This document shows, piece after piece, positions 32,753-43,968 of a DNA stretch of 64,000 bases; positions within the stretch are counted from its first letter, which is position 1; every line of letters begins with the position of its first letter. Made by a program: the position numbers and the translations under genes. This DNA is from Lotus japonicus (taxonomy: Eukaryota > Streptophyta > Magnoliopsida > Fabales > Fabaceae), in the NCBI RefSeq assembly GCF_012489685.1, contig NC_080041.1, positions 104,253,760 to 104,317,759 on the forward strand. The letters run 5' to 3'. Under the pieces are notes generated by a model that had not been told where the DNA came from, ran no database searches, and saw only the letters and a program-made list of their open reading frames with translations.

Positions 32753-33144
32753 GAGCAACTCCAACCATGAGACCTTATTTTGAGTTTCTAACACTGTTTA
32801 TGTGGGCCTAAAGTGTTGCAGATGTTCTAAGCAACTCATAAGATTTTGATGCAGATTTCGCTCCAACCACGGTTCTTATTTTACTTTTAGTTTGGTCCCA
32901 CAATACCACAAATATTTACATTTTTATTCCACCTACTTTTGGTTTTGTCCCACAGTACCAGATGAATGAGAGGGAAAATAGTTTTTTAATCTAAGATCCT
33001 AAAATCCAATGTTCTTGGGGAATGAACAAACCTAAAATTTAAGGAACCTAACGATGCCACATCATTTGCTCCTATGAGCATTTGTTAATTAGGAACGAAT
33101 CTTAAGTTAAGGAACTAACTAAGGTACAAGGGTTGGAGATGCTC
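32753..33144. mobile_element. Tourist-like MITE (PIF/Harbinger type)
   Basis: The ends are GAGCAACTCCAACC and GGTTGGAGATGCTC, inverted repeats flanked by TAA on both sides (32750-32752 and 33145-33147). A 392-bp length and a TAA target fit Tourist-type MITEs. No ORF. Confidence 0.65.
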
Positions 33145-33440
33145 TAAGAAAGCAAATAGAGGTCGGAAACCTCGAGTAGTGTCTTCAGCCCGGTGTGTAG
33201 TTCATGTTGCGATGTTGATGGACGATGTTTGTGATGGTGAATCGAAGCCGACAACTTGGGGTTTTCCTCTCTCTCTCTCTATGTATGAGCTCTGGTGCTG
33301 CAGATAAGGTCGGCCTCGTTGATGGTGGGGCTTTGGCCTCTCAGGCGGTGTCTTTTGTTTTAGAGCCTATTATTTACCTTTCTTCTCCGGGGAACTACAC
33401 GTTTTGTATCAAAAGTTCAATTAAGAGTTCTGATCCCTGA
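33145..33440. other. Short intergenic stretch
   Basis: GC-moderate sequence with an open frame (33225-33440) showing no recognised family. Possibly a LINE 3' end remnant; not called as a gene. Confidence 0.3.
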
Positions 33441-33443
33441 TGT

Positions 33444-34783
33444 TAGGCCTTTGTGCAATTTGAATCCCCTTTGTTTAAAATGAGCAATTTTGGTACACAA
33501 AAGATCAATTTGTGACAATTGGGTCCAACTGTTAGCCTCCCTCAAACTTTAGATGGAATTGTCCTACGTGGCTCTCATCTTATGACGTAGACCCTTGATT
33601 TTAGATGGAATTTTGATGTGGACATCACTTGGATGCCATGCCAATTTTATCAACAAAATATAATTAAACTTACTTATTAAAACTCATTTTAGGAAAAAGA
33701 AAAAAAAGGTAATGAAAACCCTAAATTACTGCCCTACCACCTTCATGACTTCATCATCAGACCACCATCTTCACTTCCATGACTCAATCAATGTCTATTA
33801 TCATCTTCCCTCTACCTTTCACGAAACCCTTTCCTTCATCCTTGATTCCCCCTTTCTAATGATGGTTCCCAACAGGATCTGGGTCGAGGCAATGCGACGC
33901 AAATCCGATGTCGCGGTGGTGCATCCACTTAGGGATTTGAGAAAACACGATGGGGAAGATAAAAAAAAGTTAGCTCCCGCGAAAAAGACTCTGATATGAG
34001 GTGGTGGTGTAGCGGGAACATCCACGGCCGCGCAGTTTGAGAAGACTCGCGGTGGCAGAATCGCTCTGTTCGTCTTCACCTCTTCTTCTTCACCCCCCCC
34101 CCCCCCTTCATCCACTACTTTTGCTGTTCAATTTAGGGGTTGAGCGATGCTAAGTTCAATTCGAAGGGATCTGGAAGTGGTTCAGATTTGGATGACTTTG
34201 CATGGGATGGAGAGGTAGAGAGCGTGGAGGTTGTGATCTTCATCAGATTCTCCCTCCCTCGTGGTGAAGAGGGAGGAGAGAATGAGGGATTAAGGTTGGG
34301 GGTTTTGTGGTTGGAAAGCAACCAGAATTTTTGGGTTTGATTTGAATCTATAAATACATCTTTTACCATTGATTTCGTTATGGTTTTCTGGGAAATAAAC
34401 GGGATAGTGAATTTTGTTGTTGATGAGTTTGTTTTCTATTCATTTCTTCTTATTAATCCCCTTGTTGATGGGATCAATTTGTTGGTTAGAGTGGCTTGCC
34501 TTTGATGATTCTAAGAAGAAGGAGGAGGAGGGGAGGTGGTGAGATTGGTGGGCTAAGGAGATGGTGTGAGATAGAGTTTAGACTTTAGAGAGAGTAACTT
34601 GTAAGTGCTTTTAATAATAAAAGAAAAATAAATATTAAAATGCTAATAAAATAATAAAATGTTAATATACTTGACATTTCATCAATCCCTGTTAACAATT
34701 GGACGAAGGCTAACCGCAAGACCTAATTATCACAAATTGATCTTTTGTGTACCAAAATTACTCATTTCAAACAAAGTGCAATT
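33444..34783. mobile_element. Non-autonomous TIR element with coding-like interior
   Basis: Inverted termini of ~90 bp share AATTTTGGTACACAAAAGAT and ATCAATTTGTGA at the left (33453-33540), mirrored at the right (34690-34783). A clean target duplication was not found. The interior (33700-34380) is GC-richer, with short open frames on both strands and a C10 homopolymer near 34095, suggesting captured host sequence. No family was recognised. Confidence 0.65.
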
Positions 34784-35579
34784 AAACCAAAAAAAAAAAT
34801 CAAGCCAAAAAATATAAGCTGATTGTAATTACATAGTTGTATAAAACATATTAATATATAAATAACGAACTTCCTTATAAAGAGAGAACGAACATATACC
34901 CGAGAATAGACATCATTAGCAGGAACATTCACAAGAAATAATCTCTTCTGTGTTGGTCATATTATTTAGGCATAGATATTAAGCTATTACTTTATCCTCG
35001 AAGCATCAAGTATAAATTTGTCATGCATAATGTAACCAGTATAAATTTCTCAAACAGGTCTTTTAATTACTCATCACTGTTAATAAATATGCTGTAATGC
35101 AGTAAAAAATTTGAACACTATTGCATTTGTAACTAAGCAATTTTCGAATAACAAGAAAATGTCACAGCAGAAAAATGATTAGAGTATTGTAAAAACACAT
35201 TCAATCATGTGTAGGCAAAGAAATAATATTCTTAAGAGAATCTAGAGGCATCATAACTAAACCCCTACTTCTTTATCAACCAAAAGGGGACTTGCCATTC
35301 CAAACTCAAAAAGTTTCATATATAACTTTTGACTTATAAGTCTGAAGATATGACCATAACACATAATAGAAGAATAAGGTGAAGGTAAACAAGAAAGGAA
35401 ATGGAAGTCTTTCTCAAAGTTAATTATTGATTTCAAGTGGTGATAAACACTATCAGAACCAAAATATATTGGTAATAAACACACAGTGGTATGTTTGAAG
35501 GTAAAGGCGTGAAACAAAGCCACAAAATATCAAGTATTAATTACAACTAGAATTTGCTAACTTACATACTTCATACGTG
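34784..35579. repeat. Spacer module of F-box unit F
   Basis: It shares the AACCCCTACTTCTTTATCAACC-like block, the GAAGGTAAACAAGAAAGGAA block and the GGTGATAAACACT block with units at 24890, 42360 and 1440. Non-coding. Confidence 0.6.
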
Positions 35580-36220
35580 ATTAGATTCTGAAGTCTATCT
35601 ACACACCAGCCTCACTAAAATCACCACTGAAACAGACACCAGTCATACAAGACCATTTCACATCATATAAATTACATTTTCTTCTAAATATTATGTTTTC
35701 TTCCAGTAGTATCATCATTTGAAGGAAAGCTAGGACATTGACCTGACTATATAGAGAGTTCTTGCATACTTTGTGCGGTTGTGCCTGAAGGAAAAATGAG
35801 CTTATTGTAAATGTCACCATATTATACATTCTATAATATTTTTAGTTCGAAAACTGTTATTTCATTCTGGACAATAGTTGTTTTACTTACATAAATTTCC
35901 ACCCAAATTGTCTTCATTATTCTGAGCAAGCAAGACATCAAATATTGCTAGTGAATTCAGTCCACCAACCACACCTTTCTTAGCAATTTCATGTATCATT
36001 TGCTTATAGAGAGAGAAATAAAACAAGCTAGGATTAAGGAATCATTTTCATGTATATTTTGCATATAACTCCTCAGTTTTCATTATGCATCATAAATAGA
36101 AATAAAATGGTGAAAAGGATTGGTGAACATTACATGCATTGATACTCCGTGTCTGCTAGTGTTGGTCATCTCCAGTTGCTTCATCAAAGCCACCCAGGTT
36201 TTGGTCATCTGCAAGTTCTT
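35580..36220 (-). other. Putative spliced 3' UTR of F-box gene F
   Basis: TTTTTCCTTCAG (about 35785) aligns with the acceptor of the other units. The exon-like block after it (down to ~35600) is conserved with unit G (43340-43540). Confidence 0.4.
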
Positions 36221-36227
36221 CCTCAGA

Positions 36228-37556
36228 TTATGTAGGTTGTTGGTCATCTTCACTTGCTTGTTGATCATCTTCACTCCCTTGATCTAAGTCACCAGGTTGT
36301 TGGTCATCTTCACCCCCTTGATCTAAGTCAGCAGGTTGTTGTTCATGTGCATCTATTTCCTCAAAGCCACTAAAGGGTGGGTAATATTCGGGTGGGTAAT
36401 GTCCACTCACTATCTCAGGGAGTGAAAGTAAACTCTCTGTATACATATGAGTGTATAATAGACGATAGCTCCTCTCCCCTTTCCCCTTCCAAAGTGCGCG
36501 ATGCTCAAGCAGGTTTCCTTTATCGTTAAGCTTCAATAATCTTCCAACCTCATTTGATCCAAAAATATCACCACATTTGGTGAACCATATTGGAAAAAAG
36601 GAGTTGCAAGGGAAGTCGTAATCTGACAAAACAATCTTAGTCCAAGATGATTCCACTTTATACTCCATCATCATCCATATTTCAGCCATACCCACACGCG
36701 AGTGACACAGACAGAGACACCCTCCCATCACCCTCAAATGATACTCTTTGTTATCATCGCCCAATTCCACAGCTAAATCATGCAATGACATAGGAATCTC
36801 TAATAAACTCCCCTCTACCAAATCAAAAGCGAGAACTACACGAACGTTCCTAACACGAGACTTAACCAACCAATGCAGAGAGTCATTCAAAAACAAACCA
36901 GGTCTAAAATCAGATCCCAAATCCACATACTCATCATTCATACCACACAAGACATGTGAATTATATTTCAAAGAGAAAATCTTAATTTCGGGCATATACT
37001 CAGCCACGACGAGGTCATTCGATTCTATATAAATTAACAAGTAATCATCACCTATTTTGTCATACCCAATACCATAAAGAAATTCTAAACCCATATTAAA
37101 ACTATCTGGAATTCTTCTTCGCTCACCAGTTGAAGGATTCCATACAACAATGTCACCTTTGTAATTGGCTAAAAACACAAACCCTCTGCAAGAACCCATA
37201 ACCATCAAACGGGTGTTTGCCCATAACAGCATTCGAGGACACGGCGGTGCAAGCGGGAATTTGAGGTTAACCACAGCAGAATCATCGTGGAGCGATGAAT
37301 CGGTGTCGAATGATTCGATTTTGAAACCAGGGGCGTCGTTTAGGAAGATGCGGTGGGTGGGTGAAGCAGCTAGGTCAAAATGGGATTTGGCGAATTGGGG
37401 TTCGGAAATGCGAGAGAGCCATGATTTGCAGACGGTTTTGAAACGGAGCAGAGATCGAACTGGTAGTCGAAGAAGGATTTGAAGAAGAATCAACTCGTCA
37501 GGGAGATGGGGAAGGAGAAAGGGGTTCTCGTTCTCCGAGCTTCTTCGCCTGTTCAT
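36228..37556 (-). CDS. F-box/FBA protein (locus F)
   Basis: The frame is open to an ATG at 37592, but the start at 37556 (MNRRRSSENEN) is preferred because it aligns with the MN start and the AAAG-ATG context of paralogs. That gives 442 residues. The F-box is at ~16-58 with LLRLPVRSLLRFKTVCKSW. The FBA domain follows: GSCRGFVFL, VWNPSTGERRRI, GIGYDKIGDDYLL, LHWLVKSRVR, AFDLVEGSLLEIPMS and AEIWMMMEYKVESSWTK. The tail is the longest of the cluster: several acidic Gln-rich units (DLDQGGEDDQQ-like, then SEDDQQ). F and G are closest in motif detail (IGYD, KSRV). A TIR element starts 118 bp upstream. Confidence 0.92.
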   Translation of the reverse strand: MNRRRSSENENPFLLPHLPDELILLQILLRLPVRSLLRFKTVCKSWLSRISEPQFAKSHFDLAASPTHRIFLNDAPGFKIESFDTDSSLHDDSAVVNLKFPLAPPCPRMLLWANTRLMVMGSCRGFVFLANYKGDIVVWNPSTGERRRIPDSFNMGLEFLYGIGYDKIGDDYLLIYIESNDLVVAEYMPEIKIFSLKYNSHVLCGMNDEYVDLGSDFRPGLFLNDSLHWLVKSRVRNVRVVLAFDLVEGSLLEIPMSLHDLAVELGDDNKEYHLRVMGGCLCLCHSRVGMAEIWMMMEYKVESSWTKIVLSDYDFPCNSFFPIWFTKCGDIFGSNEVGRLLKLNDKGNLLEHRALWKGKGERSYRLLYTHMYTESLLSLPEIVSGHYPPEYYPPFSGFEEIDAHEQQPADLDQGGEDDQQPGDLDQGSEDDQQASEDDQQPT

Positions 37557-37674
37557 CTTTCCGTTGCTGATAGAGCTCGGAAATTTCACCATGCATGGAT
37601 GGAGAATGGAGATAGGTTGGTGTTTTAGGGCTTTTGTTTGATTGGAATTTCCTTTTTCATTTTTCTGTAGAAAA

Positions 37675-39041
37675 GGCTTAATTGCATTTTTGGTCCCCTA
37701 ACTTTGGCCTTCCTGCGAAAATCGTCCCTAAACTTTAAAATTAGCAAAAAACGTCCCTAACGTTTACACCCGGTTGCAAAATTGGTTTTCCGTCCAATTC
37801 CATCCAAAAACTAACAGAATATTCCTCAAAAAATTAATAAAAAATTTAGTCTCTCAAACATTCATCATCTTCATATTAAAAGCCCAGAAATTCATCATCT
37901 TTATCTCATTTTTCCTTTATCTTCATCATCTTAATTAACACCCTTTTCTTTTTCACCTTTCCACCATAACCTCTGCACTTCAACTTCAAGCCACCACCGT
38001 CGTGCCATGGATCACTCCTCTCACTTCCCCAAATCACATCATCACCACCACTCGTTCTCGCTCTCCGATCTGAACCTCTACACACCACCACGTTTGCCTG
38101 CAGTCGCTTCTCCTCATATCTGCCCTTTCCCGATCTGAACCTCTCCTTGTTGGTTTTAGCGCCGTTGTCGCTCACCCTTTCCCGATCTGCCCATCACCAC
38201 CACCACTCATTCATCACTATCTCAAATCTGAACCTCTGCATACCACCACGTTTTCGCGCAACCACTATGTTCGCCGCCATCACCATCATCCTCTGGTTTT
38301 ATATCGTCTATGACTCTGCTGGCGGAGGAGGAGGCAGTGGTTTTTGGGTAGTGGCTGTGGTGTTGGTGGTTGGGAGAGAGGGAGAGGTGTTAGTTACATT
38401 GTCTGAATGTTTTATCTCAAACCATGAAATGGGTCATTGAGAGATTTGAATTTTGTACCTTCCATTTGATCACATTGTTCATCCACTGTAAATAATTAAT
38501 TTTGTTTTCCTTCTGTTTGCTGGGTTTGTCACTGTGGAATGTGTGTACTTTAGGAATTTCTTTTCAGGTTTGGACACATTGAGTGGAATGAATTGTTATT
38601 GGTGAGATGGATCAGGCAAAAAATGTAGGTAGTGGTGAGATGTTGGATCATGTTGATGAAGGGGTGGGTGGGAAATTGAGCCATTTGAGTGAAGGAGTTG
38701 CAATTGATGTAGTAGCTGGTCCTAGCTTGGGTGATAGAGTTGCAATTGTTATTGGTGTGATCTGGGTTCTTCTTCTTCAACCTCTCTCTCCAACAATGAA
38801 CCCAGAAAAAAAAAAGATTTCCAGTAAAAGGATAGAAAAATGATGAATTTAAGGTTTTTGTTTTATTTTTTATTTTTTATTAATTTTTATCCCATAATTC
38901 GTTAAATAGTGGATGGAATTGGATGGAAAACCAATTTTGCAACCGGGTGTAAACGTTAGGGATGATTTTTGCTAATTTTAAAGTTTGGGGACGATTTTTG
39001 CAGGAAGGTCAAAGTTGGGGGACCAAAAGTGCAATTAAGCC
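37675..39041. mobile_element. TIR element upstream of F-box gene F
   Basis: The termini are inverted repeats of ~150 bp beginning GGCTTAATTGCATTTTTGGT at the left. They contain AACGTTTACACCCGGTTGC / GCAACCGGGTGTAAACGTT and the TGGAATTGGATGGAAAACC region. Flanks TAGAAAA and TAGAAAG suggest a decayed target duplication. The interior has short open frames (38147-38440 and 38607-38843) without recognised domains. This TIR type is frequent in legume genomes and is probably MULE-related. Confidence 0.75.
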
Positions 39042-39322
39042 TAGAAAGAATGTAATAATAATAATTTTAAAAAAAAGACAAGATATATTTATTATTTTTA
39101 TGAGTGTTATCTTTTGGACCTCGTAATCGAGGGATAGGAAAAGGTACAAATGAAATGGAAATGAGTAATTTTAATTTGTGAAAATTTATTTTTCTATTTA
39201 TTTAAATATTAAATTATTGGGACTTTATTAAAAATTTAGGATATCCCTAACATCTCTCAATATCTCTTGCTTACTTTCTCATTATACTATGGGTTTTGAT
39301 ACATTCACATCAAACTTTCTCT

Positions 39323-40120
39323 TCAATCTTGTTTAAATTCAAGCATGTCAAAACCACCAGCACACCCACCACCTATAAAACCGCTAGCGGCCCCGTGATC
39401 ACTGCCACCACCATTGTCATGAGGGTTATCAATATGTTCTTCCACAATATCGCCTTCAGTGACGACACCAAATTTGTGATACTCAGGGTTCTTGAAAAGC
39501 AGAGTCGTAACAGTGACCCCATTATTTGCGGCCATGATCTTTCCAGCAACGACCCCATGAATGACTTTTCCCTGTAAGCTAGAGATGGAGATCGCGAAGG
39601 TGGAGCGAGTCGCAGAGGGAGAGAGGTTGGGGGTGAAAGATGGAAAAGAAGAAGAAGGCAAGGGATCGTTGAGAGAATGTGGTGTCACATAGGATCCAGA
39701 GAGACCCAACAGAACAAAGGGTCCATGGGCAATGAAAGCTTGGTCCAGAGGGTTGCTGAGAGTCACATTGGAAATTGTACCCGCAGCATGGACCACCATG
39801 ATGTTGGAGTTGTAGCGGCGGGCCAGCTGGACCACCGTCTCCATGACGTCGGTGCCGGCACCGACCTCAATAATTGCTAACTTTATGTCATTGTTGTTCT
39901 TGATGATGACCATCGGGGGCTTCGGCTTATTCTTAGAACCGGGTGGCCTGCCGACGGTCCTCTTGGAGGAGGAGGACCTTACCTGATGGTTGGGTCCAAG
40001 GCCAAACTGTGGTGGTTGGAGGTGGAAACCGAAGGGTCCAATGTTGGGAGTGTGCTGCTCTAATGAGTTTTCACCGAATCTGGGGGAGAGATACATTGGA
40101 ATGCCATGCTGCTCGGCCAT
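39323..40120 (-). CDS. AT-hook motif nuclear-localized (AHL) DNA-binding protein
   Basis: Complete intronless gene of 265 residues. An AT-hook lies at residues ~57-69 (GRPPGSKNKPKPP), preceded by VGRP instead of the usual RGRP. It is followed by a PPC/DUF296 domain (~70-225): MVIIKNNNDIKLAIIEVGAG, DVMETVVQLARRY, VVHAAGTISNVTL. The usual GRFEIL core of the PPC domain reads HGPFVLLGLSGSY here. A Ser/Pro-rich loop and LQGKVIHGVVAGKIMAANNG follow. AHL proteins bind AT-rich DNA in the minor groove, form PPC-mediated multimers in the nucleus and regulate growth genes. The tail is Gly-rich and acidic. It is unrelated to the F-box cluster. Confidence 0.92.
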   Translation of the reverse strand: MAEQHGIPMYLSPRFGENSLEQHTPNIGPFGFHLQPPQFGLGPNHQVRSSSSKRTVGRPPGSKNKPKPPMVIIKNNNDIKLAIIEVGAGTDVMETVVQLARRYNSNIMVVHAAGTISNVTLSNPLDQAFIAHGPFVLLGLSGSYVTPHSLNDPLPSSSFPSFTPNLSPSATRSTFAISISSLQGKVIHGVVAGKIMAANNGVTVTTLLFKNPEYHKFGVVTEGDIVEEHIDNPHDNGGGSDHGAASGFIGGGCAGGFDMLEFKQD

Positions 40121-40186
40121 TGTTTAGTGATGTTCTGAGAGAGTGAGGAAGTGAGTGAAAGATGAGATTTGATGGTTTCTCAGTTG

Positions 40187-40197
40187 AAATTTATAGT
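40187..40197 (-). promoter_or_regulatory. TATA box of the AHL gene
   Basis: CTATAAATTTC on the minus strand, about 70 bp upstream of the ATG, followed by a pyrimidine-rich leader (CTCACTTCCTCACTCTCTC). Spacing and context fit a core promoter. Confidence 0.6.
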
Positions 40198-40465
40198 GTG
40201 TTGAGGGAATACGAGAGTTTGTGTGTGCTAAGATGATTTGGGCTAAGAAAGAAGGTTCATAATATTTTATTATTATTGAAAAGTTAAGGTCAGTCAAAAT
40301 TCTTTATGAAATTCCTAACTCTTGACCAATATGCAAGACATTATATGGACATTTTATTACTGCTCAAATGTTACAGTCAGTCAAATAATTTTATTATTAG
40401 TCAAATTCTTTTACGATACATGCGGTGTTAAAATTATAAATAAATTGAAATTCAAAATGACATTA

Positions 40466-41132
40466 GGGCCCGTTTGGTAGACATGATAATCAAACATGAT
40501 AGGATAACAATAATCATATTTTGCTGTAGTATGTTGTTTGTTGCGCCAGCATGATAAGATAACACTATCTTGTCTCTTATCATATCCTGTCTATCATGTG
40601 TAAAAATTATCATGGGGGAGAAGTTATGATAGAAATTATCCTAACATGATATCAGTTTATGAATATCTTATCATGTTGATCATGTGAATATTATCCTGAT
40701 GCATGTGGTGTTAAAATTATAAATAAATTGAAATTCAAAATGACATTAGGGCCCATTTGGTGGACATGATAATCAAACAGGATATGATAACAATAATCAT
40801 ATTATGTTGTAATATGTTGTTTGTTGCGTCAGCAGGATAAGATAACACTATCATGTCCCTTATCCTATCATGTGTAAAAATTATCCTGAGGGGGAGATAT
40901 GATAGAAATTATCTTGACAGGATATGATATCAGTTTATGAATATTATGAATTTTTTTTCAAAGGAAAATTTGATACATTTTTCATTGTTTCTATCATATC
41001 CTATTAATATCTTGTCCACCTCAAACGCATGATAGGATAAGAGTGTATCCTGCTCTTATCATATCATGTCCTTATCGAATCATTTATCATATCCTGCTTT
41101 TATCCTATCTGACCACCAAACGAACCCTAAAG
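40466..41132. mobile_element. TIR element with CCCGTTTGGT ends, copy 1
   Basis: Ends GGGCCCGTTTGGTAGACATG and GACCACCAAACGAACCC are inverted. The body is full of TATCATATCCT/AGGATA words. The left ~280 bp, including outside flank (GTGTTAAAATTATAAATAAA), is tandemly duplicated (about 40414-40695 and 40696-40980), so duplication followed insertion. Copy 2 of the family is at about 59940-60975. Confidence 0.7.
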
Positions 41133-41294
41133 GTAATAAAATGAATGTCAAACTGAATGTATAAATTTTATGCCAATTCAGTTCAAAATTTGGTCTATTC
41201 AAAATTGATTGATTGTGTTTTTATCTTTTTCTTCATTTATTTATTCATTTCTTATTTATTTATTTATTTAGAACAATTATTCATTTCTTATTTT

Positions 41295-41747
41295 TTTTAA
41301 CTCGAAATTCAACTTATATTAACTTGGTCTTGGTAAAACATCCGAAGCAATAAAGGATTGAATACAAGGGGGAGTACATCCTAACCAAGTCTCATCTTGA
41401 GATATTAATGCATGCTTGGCTAGCCAATGGACACCATTATTCGCCTCCCTAAAAACATGAGTACACGAAATAAAGGAAAATAAAGGCATCATGCGTTGCA
41501 TCTCCTGGACTAGTAGATCAGTGTAAGCTCCAGAAGCTCCCCTTGTTTGCATCTTCAAAATCATTGACTGACAATCAACTTCTGCATATAGGTTCCATAG
41601 GCCCAACTCACGAGCTAGCTGCACACCCAAAACCAGGCCAACCGTCTCCGCCATCTCCGGAGACCACATCCGGTCAGGCGGTCATCCTTCTTGCAGCAAG
41701 CTGCCACCACCTTTCCCTCTGCATCTCTGATAACGGCCCCCAAACCC
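41295..41747 (-). mobile_element. Short 5'-truncated LINE (RNase H domain only)
   Basis: The 15-bp direct repeats TTCATTTCTTATTTT at 41280-41294 and 41748-41762 flank a 453-bp copy. The minus strand encodes GLGAVIRDAEGKVVAACCKK and, after a small frameshift, WSPEMAETVGLVLGVQLARE, AEVDCQSMILKM and HVFREANNGVHWLAKHAL. These are the C-terminal RNase H (RVT_3) landmarks of plant LINEs. The copy ends (minus strand) in an A-rich tail. Confidence 0.9.
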
Positions 41748-41762
41748 TTCATTTCTTATTTT

Positions 41763-42339
41763 GATTATGGATCTATGTCACGAAGAATATTTCTCTATAC
41801 TAAACCTAAGTTTAAACTTTCACAATGTCAATAACAACTTCTTTTCTCTAATATTATTTTCCTTTCCCTGTAAGTCTGTAACTACGTTTATTCCAGGTAC
41901 GTTTTTATGAAATGGTTATTAACATAACTCATTATGAATTTTTTATGAATGAATGAAGGTAAGCAGTTTCAAAGAGGAAAAGCTCCTCTCGCGATTCTCT
42001 CTAGCAGCTAGGGTTACTACTGCCAGCCATCTGGTTTTTGAAGGAGATGTATTTTGAGATTTTAGAAATGTTAAGACTTGAGCTTTTGGGTTAAAACCTT
42101 TGTTGAAGTTGTTTTCAGGGGCATAAGCTTTATTTTCATCTATTTTGTGGGGAGGAAAAAGTTCTAATAATACTATTTCTTTGCCTACGAGTGAAATCTG
42201 TGTTTCTGTTAAAGTTGTTTTCATGGGCGTAAGCATTTTATAATGAGCATAAGCTTTTTATAATAGGCTAACCGCAATCTAGGAGTTTGGTTATCATGTA
42301 TCAATTTTGAAAGAAAAAATTTGGCTAATAATTAGGGGC
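41763..42339. other. Intergenic, unidentified
   Basis: A minus-strand open frame (41943-42236) has no recognised domain. GGGCGTAAGCATTTTATAAT and a similar GCATAAGCTTTTTATAAT are adjacent near 42226-42265. Nothing else can be supported. Confidence 0.35.
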
Positions 42340-43339
42340 TTGTGGCGGAGAGCATCATAACCAAACTCCTACTCCTTTTATCAACCAAAAGGGCACTTGT
42401 CATTCCAAACTCAAAAAGTTTCAAATGTGATTTAACATAACACATAATGGAAGATCACGGTGAAGGTAAACAAGAAAAGAAATGAAAGTCTCTCTCCAAG
42501 TTAACACAGATTTTCAAGTGGTGATAAGGACTAAGTACCAACTGCCAAACTGTAGAGGTAATGAACACAATGGTAAGTTTGAAGGTAAATGTAGTGACTA
42601 ACAAGGACTGAAATAAGACACCAAATATCTTTCATAATAAACATTTTGTTATGATTTAGCAATCTTTAAAGGAGGATGAAATATAAGGCAGTAGCAACTT
42701 AATAAAATCATGGGCTGTCATAGTGAAAACTGCTAGAAATGACCGATTAGGCAATTTACACCAACTCATACCCTAATCCCTATATAATGTTATAACCTTG
42801 CTGCAAAGTATGTCAGCCCAAAGTGCATGGTAAGAAGAAGAATAAACACCCCAAAGTCCTAGAAGCCCATAATTGCAATTCTATTCATGTTTTTCTCATA
42901 TCACGCAGTCCAAATATGAAAAGTAAGTTTGCAAATTATGAAAGTTTGTCCATTTTACTGTCATAAATAATGAAGACAAAATATATACAAAGGAAGAAAA
43001 AAGAACATAACTTAAGCTGAAGCTATAATTTATCAAATCCTAGCACATTTGTACCATCATCGTCATTCATAGGAATCAAAGTATCTTTAAAGGTATCATG
43101 GAATTATATATGAAAGAAACCTTATGAGCATCAGTATGATTTTTTTTTGTCAAAGAACATTAGTAATTTAGTATGATTAAGAGGTTATTCTGACCACATT
43201 CAAGATTAATCAACATTGCACCTTGTTTAGTTTAAAAGCTAATACAAGAATAATATTAAGAGGGAAAAAAGATAAAGATGCAAAATATCAAGTACTAATT
43301 CCAACTAGGATTTGCTAACTTTCATATTTTTTTTAAACA
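42340..43339. repeat. Spacer module of F-box unit G
   Basis: It shares ordered blocks with units A, D and F: AACTCCTACTCCTTTTATCA near 42364, GAAGGTAAATGTAGTGACTA near 42580, and GGGCTGTCATAGTGAAAACT at 42712 (second empty site for the 1547-4461 transposon). A tiny insertion at 43142-43169 is listed separately. Confidence 0.65.
43142..43169 (-). mobile_element. 28-nt retroposon tail insertion
   Basis: A T run plus ~20 nt is flanked by direct repeats AGTATGATT (43133-43141 and 43170-43178). Units B, C and D have an uninterrupted CAGTGTGATTAAGA here. On the minus strand it ends in TTTGAC and poly(A), as a severely 5'-truncated LINE or SINE would. Confidence 0.6.
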
Positions 43340-43960
43340 CAATTAAATTCTAAAGTCTATCTACACTCCAGCCTTACTAAAAGCATCACTAAAACAGACA
43401 CCAGTCATACAAGACTATTTTACATCATATATAAATTACATTCTCTTCTAAATAATATGTTTTCTTCCTTGTAGTTTCATCATTTGAAGGAAAGCTAGGA
43501 TAGACTTGACTATACAGAGTATTCTTGCATACTCCATGCCTGCAGGAAAAATGAGCATATTGTAAATGTCACATTATACATTGTATACGATTTTAATTTG
43601 AGAACTGTAATTTCACTTTGGATCATAGTTGTTTTTCTTATATAATTTTCCACCCAAATTGGCTTTCATTATTATGATCAAGAGAGACATCAAATATTTT
43701 CCTATCCATTAGTGAATTCGGTCCACCTAACAACCTAATCTTTCTTTGCAATTTCATATATCACTTATTTGTGAGATATATAACTTCTAGGAAGGAGGGA
43801 GTACATGATAGGTTAAGGAATCATTTTCATGTACCATGCATTCTGCATATAATAATTTAGCATTTTCTTTATGCATGGAAAATAGTAACAAAAAGGAGAC
43901 AAAGATTGAAGAACATTACATACATTGATACTTCATGCTTGTTATCTTCACTTGGTTGCT
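43340..43960 (-). other. Putative spliced 3' UTR of F-box locus G
   Basis: TTTTTCCTGCAG (about 43540) matches the acceptor position of the other units, and GTATGTAATG (about 43915) is the donor candidate. Sequence conservation with unit F extends through the block. Confidence 0.4.
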
Positions 43961-43968
43961 CAAAGTAA

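Noticed and set aside
33225..34369. Candidate genes in the 33.4-34.8 kb TIR element
   Set aside because: Frames are short, overlapping and lack motifs; the interior is better described as unidentified captured DNA.
37557..37592. Upstream ATG of locus F
   Set aside because: The 12 extra codons correspond to the 5' UTR in paralogs, and the second ATG aligns with the family start.
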